A stretch of 5,241 nt of DNA from WJMD01 sp964596015 (GTDB lineage Bacteria; Joyebacterota; Joyebacteria; Joyebacterales; Joyebacteraceae): the NCBI GenBank assembly GCA_964596015.1, contig CAZQSB010000090.1, forward strand, positions 1 through 5,241, given 5' to 3'. The notes under the pieces are model-generated. The model was not told the DNA's origin. It searched no databases and worked only from the letters and a program-made list of their open reading frames with translations. Positions 1 through 4,180 of the stretch are shown here, piece after piece; positions within the stretch are counted from its first letter, which is position 1; each line of letters starts with the position of its first letter. The translations under genes were made by a program, and so were the position numbers.

Positions 1-461
1 TCGGCCCGCAGCGCCAGGCGCCGGACCAGCTCCGCGCCCCGCGGATCCTTGAGGTCCACGCAGACGCTGCGCTTGTGGCGGTTGGTGCTCAGGAAATAGG
101 CAGAACGAGCCTCATGGCTCGTTCTGCTTGGCAGATCGGCGGAGCCGATCTGCACGGGCTCTGGCCCCGATCCGCTTGGCAGATCGGCGTTGCCGATCTG
201 CACGGCGGAGACGGCCTCATGGCTCGTTCGGCCGGGCTCCGGCCCCGATCGGCTTGGCAGATCGGCTCCGCCGATCTGCTTGGTGAATCGGGGCGCTAGC
301 CCCGATTCACACGCGAAGGGAGGTCCCCACCCCCGCGTGTCGTCGCCCCGGGGCGGCTCGATCTTCCACACCGTCGCGCCCAGGTCGGCCAGCACCTGGG
401 TGGCGTAGGGACCGGCCAGCACGCGCGAGAGGTCGAGGACGACGACGCCGGAGAGGTCCAC
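1..461 (-). CDS. CaiB/BaiF-family CoA-transferase, N-terminal part, with in-frame repeat insertion (partial)
   Basis: Class III (family III) CoA-transferases move CoA between carboxylic acids in the cytoplasm. Read from GTG at 461, 153 residues are visible before the window edge. Residues 1-50 match the family N-terminus: VDLSGVVVLDLSRVLAGPYA, then TQVLADLGATVWKIEPPRGD and DTRGWGPPFA. Residues 121-153 resume the family with AYFLSTNRHKRSVCVDLKDP and a helix that normally leads to the RADVLVENF region. Between them, residues about 54-120 are foreign, rich in G, S, P, and encoded by palindromic repeats; related proteins usually have only a few residues there. The frame stays open throughout, so the gene may still be functional, with a surface loop enlarged. 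The catalytic Asp of the family lies beyond the visible part. No ATG, GTG or TTG occurs in frame between 461 and the upstream stop at 579-581, so GTG 461 is the first possible start. Substrate unknown. Divergent from the TRAP operon. Confidence 0.85.
   Translation of the reverse strand, partial: MDLSGVVVLDLSRVLAGPYATQVLADLGATVWKIEPPRGDDTRGWGPPFACESGLAPRFTKQIGGADLPSRSGPEPGRTSHEAVSAVQIGNADLPSGSGPEPVQIGSADLPSRTSHEARSAYFLSTNRHKRSVCVDLKDPRGAELVRRLALRA
100..127. repeat. 28-bp palindrome, left edge of the inserted block
   Basis: Perfect 12-bp arms GCAGAACGAGCC (100-111) and GGCTCGTTCTGC (116-127) flank a 4-nt loop, tcat. The outermost two bases belong to the host codon for Ala121 of the CoA-transferase, so this hairpin sits exactly at the host/insert junction. 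In the host frame it contributes RTSHEARSA. Confidence 0.9.
131..153. repeat. 23-bp hairpin repeat, copy 1 (loop gga)
   Basis: Arms GCAGATCGGC (131-140) and GCCGATCTGC (144-153) are perfect reverse complements around the 3-nt loop gga. On the minus strand in the CoA-transferase frame it reads QIGSADL, followed by PS. Confidence 0.95.
155..266. repeat. 34-bp imperfect direct repeat pair (155-188 and 233-266)
   Basis: Two 34-bp stretches, each running into the left arm of a 23-bp hairpin, differ at only two positions (t/c at 162 versus 240, and c/g at 173 versus 251). The offset is 78 bp, 26 codons. In the host sense both encode ADLPS-x-SGPEP. The near identity suggests recent duplication within the block or acquisition of two copies of one unit. 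Confidence 0.85.
179..201. repeat. 23-bp hairpin repeat, copy 2 (loop gtt)
   Basis: Same arms as copy 1, GCAGATCGGC (179-188) and GCCGATCTGC (192-201), with loop gtt. It starts 48 bp after copy 1, which is 16 codons. Host-frame reading QIGNADL, followed by PS. Confidence 0.95.
257..279. repeat. 23-bp hairpin repeat, copy 3 (loop tcc)
   Basis: Arms GCAGATCGGC (257-266) and GCCGATCTGC (270-279), loop tcc, which is the reverse complement of the copy 1 loop. It starts 78 bp after copy 2 (26 codons). Host-frame reading QIGGADL, followed by PS. Arms are invariant in all three copies while the loop codon differs each time. Confidence 0.95.
284..309. repeat. 26-bp palindrome, right edge of the inserted block
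   Basis: Perfect 11-bp arms TGAATCGGGGC (284-294) and GCCCCGATTCA (299-309) flank the loop gcta. The outer arm runs into codons that look like host sequence (Glu52-Ser53 of the CoA-transferase, 303-308), so this hairpin spans the other junction. It ends with the same CCCCGAT string that precedes the internal CTTGGCAGATC units, pointing to a common origin. Confidence 0.9.
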
Positions 462-466
462 GCCGG

Positions 467-472
467 AGTCTA
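467..472 (-). promoter_or_regulatory. -10-like hexamer ahead of the CoA-transferase start (possible leaderless promoter)
   Basis: On the minus strand TAGACT fits the TANNNT form of a bacterial -10 element and ends 5 nt before the GTG at 461. No convincing Shine-Dalgarno sequence lies between them. Transcription would begin at or next to the start codon, giving a leaderless mRNA, a common arrangement in Deinococcus. No clear -35 box is seen 17 nt further upstream, so this call is tentative. Confidence 0.4.
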
Positions 473-562
473 CCGCGGTCCCGCCGGCCCGCCCCGGAAG
501 GCCGACGCCGGGGCCCGGCGATGCGTTCGCGTCGATGCCAACGCTCGGGATCGGCCGACGGT

Positions 563-589
563 AACCTGGACTGCAATCTCATACAGGTT
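563..589. promoter_or_regulatory. 6-bp inverted repeat, candidate operator in the divergent intergenic region
   Basis: AACCTG (563-568) and CAGGTT (584-589) are perfect reverse complements separated by 15 nt. They lie in the only AT-richer part of the 182-nt spacer between the CoA-transferase and TRAP operons. Arm spacing of about two helical turns (21 bp repeat to repeat) suits a dimeric regulator. No regulator gene is present in the window, and an inverted repeat of this size can arise by chance. Confidence 0.3.
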
Positions 590-595
590 GCGTGC

Positions 596-601
596 TATCT
601 T
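596..601 (+). promoter_or_regulatory. Weak -10 candidate for the TRAP operon
   Basis: TATCTT at 596-601 resembles a -10 box and would place the transcript start near 608, leaving a leader of about 36 nt before the ATG at 644. CTGCAA at 571-576 is a poor -35 candidate with a long 19-nt spacing. The location in the divergent spacer is right, but the match is modest. Confidence 0.3.
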
Positions 602-632
602 CCCGGAGCAGTCTTCGATACTTGCAGCTCTT

Positions 633-637
633 GGAGG
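633..637 (+). promoter_or_regulatory. Ribosome binding site deciding the TAXI protein start
   Basis: GGAGG lies 6 nt before ATG 644, followed directly by a typical signal peptide. This selects 644 over the in-frame upstream ATG at 521, whose extra 41 residues are not signal-like. Confidence 0.85.
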
Positions 638-643
638 TTCACG

Positions 644-1609
644 ATGCGTCACCTTCGCTGGATCGTCGCCCTGGGTCTAGCCCTCGGCCTCGCCACCGCC
701 CAGGTCCCGCTGTCGATCGCCACCGGCGGCACCGGCGGCGTGTACTACCCGGTGGGCGGCGGCTACGCCCAGATCATCGACCAGTTCGTCCCCGGCTACA
801 CGGCCTCGGTCGAGGCGACCAATGCCTCGGTCGACAACGTGGCGTTCATCTCGCGCGGCGACGCCGACATCGCGCTGGCGCTCGCCGACACCGTGCTCGC
901 CGCGTACGAGGGCACCGGCCGCTTCGGCCCCGAGGGCAACCTGCCGCGCCTGCCCAACCTGCGCGCGATCACCGTCGCATACAGCAACGCGGTGCACATC
1001 ATCACGCTCGAGGGCTCGGGCATCGAGAGCCTCGCCGACCTGCGCGGCAAGCGCGTCTCCGTCGGCGCCCCCGGCTCCGGCACGGAGGTGTCCGCGCAGA
1101 CGATCCTGAACGCCGTCGGCATCACCTACGACGACTTCCAGGTGGAGCGCCTGTCGGCCAACGAGACCGCCGACGCCCTGCGCGACGGCTCGATCGACGC
1201 CGGCTTCTGGTCGGGCGGCGTGCCCACGGGCGCCGTGCTATCGCTCGCCGAGACGCGCCAGATCGCGCTGGTCCCGGTCAGCGACGAGGAGTTCGCCGCC
1301 ATCAGCGCCGCCTCCCCGACGCTGATCCGCTACACCTTCGCCGAGGGCGCCTACCGCGGGATCGCCCAGACGGCCAGCGTCGGCACGCCCAACCTGCTCA
1401 TCGTTTCCAGCGACATGGACGAGGAGCTCGCCTACGAGTTCACGAAGAACCTGTTCGAGCACATCCGCATCGTCCGCGCCATCCACCCCTCGGCCAACGA
1501 GACCGAGCCCGAGGCGGCCCTGGCATCACCGCTGCCGCTCCACCTGGGCGCCATCCGCGCCCTCGAGGAGCTCGGCCTCACGGTGCCCGACCGGCTCAAG
1601 GTCGACTGA
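644..1609 (+). CDS. TAXI family TRAP transporter solute-binding protein
   Basis: Extracytoplasmic binding subunit of a TRAP (tripartite ATP-independent periplasmic) transporter of the TAXI class; it captures the solute outside the membrane and delivers it to the permease. The 321-residue protein is of normal family length. Residues 1-19 form a short signal peptide (MRHLRWIVALGLALGLATA) with likely cleavage before Gln20. The mature N-terminus carries the family hallmark IATGGTGGVYYPVGG (about residues 25-39). The hinge/ligand region GKRVSVGAPGSGTE follows at 135-148, and the second lobe contains the NLLIVSSDMDEELAYEFTKN stretch. No lipobox Cys is seen, so it should be soluble in the periplasm or cell-wall zone. 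Characterised TAXI proteins bind glutamate or 2-oxoglutarate-type ligands, but the ligand here cannot be read from sequence. First gene of the operon, with a good RBS. Confidence 0.95.
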   Translation: MRHLRWIVALGLALGLATAQVPLSIATGGTGGVYYPVGGGYAQIIDQFVPGYTASVEATNASVDNVAFISRGDADIALALADTVLAAYEGTGRFGPEGNLPRLPNLRAITVAYSNAVHIITLEGSGIESLADLRGKRVSVGAPGSGTEVSAQTILNAVGITYDDFQVERLSANETADALRDGSIDAGFWSGGVPTGAVLSLAETRQIALVPVSDEEFAAISAASPTLIRYTFAEGAYRGIAQTASVGTPNLLIVSSDMDEELAYEFTKNLFEHIRIVRAIHPSANETEPEAALASPLPLHLGAIRALEELGLTVPDRLKVD

Positions 1610-1637
1610 CACCCTGATCGGATCGCGCGTCAGGCGG

Positions 1638-2156
1638 GTGGGGGGCAGGCGTTCGCGCCTGCCCCCGCTCGTCGTGGCGGCATGGCTGGCGGTCGCCGGC
1701 GCGACGGCCCCCGCCCACGCGGCCGGAGATCCCTCTGCGCCGGCCGATCGAGCCGCCGCGCGTCTGCGGGTCGTCACCGCCGCCGAGGAGGTCATCGTCG
1801 ACGTCCCGCTGGCCGAGGACGGCACCTGGGAGCTGCTCTGGACGCACTCCGTCGCCCAGGTTCCGGTTCGTGATAGCTTCGCCTGGCGCCGATCCATGAT
1901 GTGGCTGACGGACCATAGGACGCCCTACCTGGACATCGCCGGCCTGGGCCACACGCCGGGCAGGGGCGAGCTCCGCGACGACGGCGCGGGCGGCCATTGG
2001 ATCGCCGACATCGACCTGCGGCTGGCCGGCGACGTCCACCGCTTCATCATCGGCAGCGCCTTCGCCCCCACCACGCTCCTTCACGCGGGACGGGTCCACG
2101 ACCTGTCCGCCTCCCACCCGGGCGTGCGCGCCCGCATCGAGGTGATCGCGCCGTGA
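1638..2156 (+). CDS. DUF1850 protein, secreted TRAP-associated accessory
   Basis: 172-residue protein from a GTG start. An arginine-rich N-terminus and hydrophobic stretch LVVAAWLAVAGATAPAHA (about residues 11-28) form a signal peptide, likely cut after AHA. The mature part shows features I associate with DUF1850: the WTHSV motif at residues 68-72 followed by P and an aromatic segment, a central GLGHTPGRGE turn, and a closing beta-rich section ending GVRARIEVIAP. Small DUF1850 proteins recur beside TAXI-type TRAP genes; their role is not established. Position between binding protein and permease suggests an extracytoplasmic partner of the transporter. The RBS is weak (AGGCGG directly before the GTG), and a strong hairpin occupies the first codons, so expression may be below that of the binding protein. 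The frame is open upstream into the TAXI gene, but GTG 1638 gives the best signal peptide. Confidence 0.8.
   Translation: MGGRRSRLPPLVVAAWLAVAGATAPAHAAGDPSAPADRAAARLRVVTAAEEVIVDVPLAEDGTWELLWTHSVAQVPVRDSFAWRRSMMWLTDHRTPYLDIAGLGHTPGRGELRDDGAGGHWIADIDLRLAGDVHRFIIGSAFAPTTLLHAGRVHDLSASHPGVRARIEVIAP
1641..1666 (+). promoter_or_regulatory. Strong GC hairpin across the DUF1850 start region
   Basis: Perfect 11-bp stem GGGGGCAGGCG / CGCCTGCCCCC with loop ttcg, beginning immediately after the GTG start codon and 31 nt after the TAXI stop. There is no T-run after it, so it is not a standard intrinsic terminator. It could slow 3'-to-5' decay of the upstream binding-protein message and hinder initiation of the downstream gene, giving excess binding protein over permease. 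That role is inferred from position. Confidence 0.55.
2139..2146 (+). promoter_or_regulatory. Strong ribosome binding site for the permease gene
   Basis: GAGGTGAT matches eight bases of the sequence complementary to the 16S rRNA 3' end and stops 6 nt before GTG 2153. It lies inside the last codons of the DUF1850 gene and fixes the permease start at 2153 rather than at the in-frame GTG at 1997. Confidence 0.8.
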
Positions 2157-4162
2157 CCGACGTCCCCCGCCCAGCCCGAGCCGAGCCCGAGGAGCGCCGC
2201 ACCATCCCGGTCGCCGTCTGGGTGTCGTTCGTCGTCCTGCTGATCGCCCTGGCGCTCGGCGCCTTCCAGCTCTACACCGCCGGCTTCCGGCCGCTCAACC
2301 TCTTCTACCAGCGCGGCTTCCACCTGCTGGGCATCCTGCTCATCGCGTTCCTGGCCTTCCCCATCGGCCGCCGCAAGCGCACCTTGGGTGGCTGGCTCGT
2401 CGACGGCGCGTTCCTGGCCGCGACGCTGTACGGCGGCGGCTACATCCTCGTCAACCTCGACGCGATCATCGGCCGCTCCGGCTTCTTCACGCCGACCGAC
2501 GTCGCCGCCGGCGTGGTCATGCTCGTCGTGCTGCTCGAGGCCGCCCGGCGCGTCATCGGCGTCACGATCACCGTCATCGCGGTCGTGTTCGTGCTCTACG
2601 GCATGGCCGGCCCCCGGGGGGCGCTGCCGTGGCTCGGCGAGTACCTGCCCGGGATCCTGTCGCACCGCGGCTACGGCTTCGACCGCATCATCGGCCAGCT
2701 CTACCTCGGCCAGGAGGGCATCTATGGCCTGCCCCTGGGCGTGGCGGCCACCGTGGTGTTCACCTTCGTCCTGTTCGGCGCCTTCCTCGAGACCACCGGC
2801 GCGGGCCGCTTCTTCATCGACCTCGCCTACGCCATCGCGGGCCGCCAGCGCGGGGGGCCGGCGAAGGCCGCGGTCGTCGCCTCGGGCTTCATGGGTTCGA
2901 TCTCGGGGAGCGCGATCGCCAACGTCGTGACCTCCGGGGCGTTCACCATCCCGCTGATGAAGAAGCTCGGCTACACCCGCGAGGAGGCGGGCGGCGTCGA
3001 GGCCGCCGCCTCGACCGGCGGCCAGATCATGCCGCCCATCATGGGCGCCGGCGCCTTCCTCATGGCCGAGTACACCGGCCTGCCGTACGCGGAGATCGTG
3101 CGCCTCTCCATCCTCCCGGCGTTCCTCTACTTCGCCACCGTGTACCTCTTCGTCGACATCATCGCCGCCAAGCGCGGCATGCGGGGCCTCTCCAGCGCCG
3201 AGCTGCCCAAACTCGGCCAGGTATTCCGCGACGGCTGGTACTTCCTGGTGCCGCTCGGGATCCTCATCTGGTTCCTGCTGCAGAGCGTGTCGCCGAACCG
3301 GGTCGGCTTCATCGCCATCGTCTCGATCGTCGCGGTGTCGCTCGTCCGCTGGGCGATCCGGCGCTTCATCCTCGGCGTCGACGACGGCGGGCGCCAGGGG
3401 ATCTGGCCCACGCTGCGCCAGGGGCTCGTCAACATCGTCCAGGCGTTCGTCACCGGCGCCCGCAACGCCGTGCCCGTCAGCGTCGCCTGCGCGATCGCCG
3501 GCGTGGTCGTCGGCATGATCACGCTCACCGGGCTGGGCCTGAAGTTCTCGGCGCTGATGATGGCCTTCTCCGGCGGCAACCTGCTGCTGGCGCTCCTCCT
3601 GCTCATCCTCGCCAGCCTGGTGCTGGGCCTCGGCCTGCCCGTCACGGCCGCCTACATCGTCCTTGCCGTGCTCGCCGCCCCGCTGCTGCAGAGCGAGTTC
3701 GGCATCCCGATCCTCATCGCCCACCTGGTGATCTTCTGGTACTCGCAGGACTCGAACGTGACGCCACCGGTGGCCCTCGCGGCCTTCGCCGGCGCCGGCA
3801 TCGCGAACGGCGATCCGATGCGCACCGGCGTGCAGGCGTGGAAGTTCGCCAAGGGCCTGTACCTGATCCCGCTGTTCATGATCTACAACCCGGAGATCAT
3901 CGTCGGCGGCAACCCGCTCTACGTCGGCTGGACGGTGCTGACGGCGATGCTCGCGCTGTTCGCGTTCGCCGCCGCACTCGAGGGATTCATGTTCACGCAC
4001 ATGGCGTGGTTCAACCGGCTCCTCGCCGGCGTGGGCCTGGTGCTGATCTTCTACCCGGAGTTCGCCGTCGAGCTCGCCGGCTTCGGCATCATGCTGCTGG
4101 TGCTGGCGATCAACTGGACGCGCCACCGGCGACAACTGCGCCGTGCCGTGCCCGCGGCCTGA
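2153..4162 (+). CDS. TRAP transporter fused permease subunit (DctQ/DctM type, TAXI class)
   Basis: 669-residue integral membrane protein that moves the solute supplied by the TAXI protein across the cytoplasmic membrane, driven by an ion gradient. After a charged cytoplasmic N-terminus, the first helix covers about residues 19-39, and further helices of the small-subunit-like part extend to about residue 150. The rest is the large DctM-type domain. Its hallmarks are GSISGS at 248-253, ASTGGQIMPP at 286-295 followed by IMGAGAFLMAEYTGLPY, a glycine-rich LVLGLGLPVTAAYIVLA helix, and SQDSNVTPPVALAAFAGAGI from 531. These residues surround the substrate and ion sites in the family. The length fits fused TAXI-class permeases. 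The start GTG overlaps the DUF1850 stop by 4 nt (GTGA), which implies translational coupling. The C-terminus is short and basic. Nothing looks broken. Confidence 0.95.
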   Translation: MTDVPRPARAEPEERRTIPVAVWVSFVVLLIALALGAFQLYTAGFRPLNLFYQRGFHLLGILLIAFLAFPIGRRKRTLGGWLVDGAFLAATLYGGGYILVNLDAIIGRSGFFTPTDVAAGVVMLVVLLEAARRVIGVTITVIAVVFVLYGMAGPRGALPWLGEYLPGILSHRGYGFDRIIGQLYLGQEGIYGLPLGVAATVVFTFVLFGAFLETTGAGRFFIDLAYAIAGRQRGGPAKAAVVASGFMGSISGSAIANVVTSGAFTIPLMKKLGYTREEAGGVEAAASTGGQIMPPIMGAGAFLMAEYTGLPYAEIVRLSILPAFLYFATVYLFVDIIAAKRGMRGLSSAELPKLGQVFRDGWYFLVPLGILIWFLLQSVSPNRVGFIAIVSIVAVSLVRWAIRRFILGVDDGGRQGIWPTLRQGLVNIVQAFVTGARNAVPVSVACAIAGVVVGMITLTGLGLKFSALMMAFSGGNLLLALLLLILASLVLGLGLPVTAAYIVLAVLAAPLLQSEFGIPILIAHLVIFWYSQDSNVTPPVALAAFAGAGIANGDPMRTGVQAWKFAKGLYLIPLFMIYNPEIIVGGNPLYVGWTVLTAMLALFAFAAALEGFMFTHMAWFNRLLAGVGLVLIFYPEFAVELAGFGIMLLVLAINWTRHRRQLRRAVPAA

Positions 4163-4180
4163 CGTCGGGCGCCCGCGTCA
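4160..4180. terminator. Symmetric sequence spanning both convergent stop codons
   Basis: TGACG (4160-4164) and CGTCA (4176-4180) are reverse complements, and between them CGGG/CCCG (4166-4169/4172-4175) also pair, with one unpaired T at 4165. Each outer arm contains the TGA stop of one of the two convergent genes. The central loop is very tight and there is no T-run, so a working terminator is uncertain. It is the only candidate for ending either transcript in the 15-nt gap. Confidence 0.3.

Larger units (their letters stand above)
109..229. repeat. 16-bp direct repeat pair (109-124 and 214-229)
   Basis: The 16-mer gcctcatggctcgttc occurs identically at 109-124 and 214-229, an offset of 105 bp or 35 codons. 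In the host sense both encode RTSHEA. The first copy lies within the 28-bp palindrome. The second has kept only the inner GCC-tcat-GGC part of that palindrome, so it looks like a decayed or partial copy. Confidence 0.9.
102..302 (-). mobile_element. In-frame palindromic repeat block inserted in the CoA-transferase gene
   Basis: About 201 bp (67 codons) with no counterpart in the CaiB/BaiF family interrupts the gene without breaking its frame. It is built from three 23-bp hairpins (131-153, 179-201, 257-279), a 28-bp hairpin at one edge (100-127), a 26-bp hairpin at the other (284-309), and two classes of direct repeat. In the host sense it encodes modules QIGxADLPS (three times), SGPEP (twice) and RTSHEA (twice). 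Repeat offsets are 48, 78 and 105 bp, all multiples of three. Of the three frames on the host strand only the host frame is open: the other two meet TAG near 297-299 and TGA in the GAGCCATGAGG motif. No transposase is present, so if mobile it would be non-autonomous. Exact ends are uncertain by a few codons. Local expansion of a native loop is an alternative, but the palindromic structure argues against it. Confidence 0.75.

Noticed and set aside
75..299. Plus-strand 74-codon ORF with repeated QIGxADL
   Set aside because: It is the reverse reading of the palindromic block plus a piece of the CoA-transferase. It looks repetitive and protein-like only because the hairpins read alike on both strands; it has no RBS.
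100..309. CRISPR array
   Set aside because: Repeats are irregularly spaced (48 and 78 bp), are themselves full hairpins, and the intervals are also repeated rather than unique spacers. No cas genes are present.
1..461. CoA-transferase as a pseudogene disrupted by the insertion
   Set aside because: The frame is continuous from GTG 461 to the window edge and family sequence resumes in the same frame after the block. Loss of function is possible but not shown.
307..582. Minus-strand 91-codon ORF upstream of and over the CoA-transferase start
   Set aside because: Arg/Gly-rich frame shadow; the +1-shifted frame carries the clear CaiB/BaiF N-terminus.
521..643. Upstream ATG at 521 as the TAXI protein start
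   Set aside because: It would add 41 residues unlike a signal peptide and would hide the GGAGG-ATG start at 644, which opens straight into a good signal peptide.
1641..1666. Intrinsic terminator after the TAXI gene
   Set aside because: The stem is strong but no T-run follows and it lies inside the next coding sequence, so it is reported as a regulatory or mRNA-stability hairpin instead.
1997..2152. Longer permease starting at GTG 1997
   Set aside because: The extra 52 residues are an Arg/His-rich out-of-frame reading of the DUF1850 gene. GTG 2153 has a strong RBS and a 4-nt overlap with the previous stop.
2081..4135. 684-codon antisense ORF over the permease gene
   Set aside because: Composition is extreme in D, E, H, R, Q and G with no recognisable domain; long antisense frames are common opposite GC-rich genes. 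The sense strand encodes an unmistakable TRAP permease.
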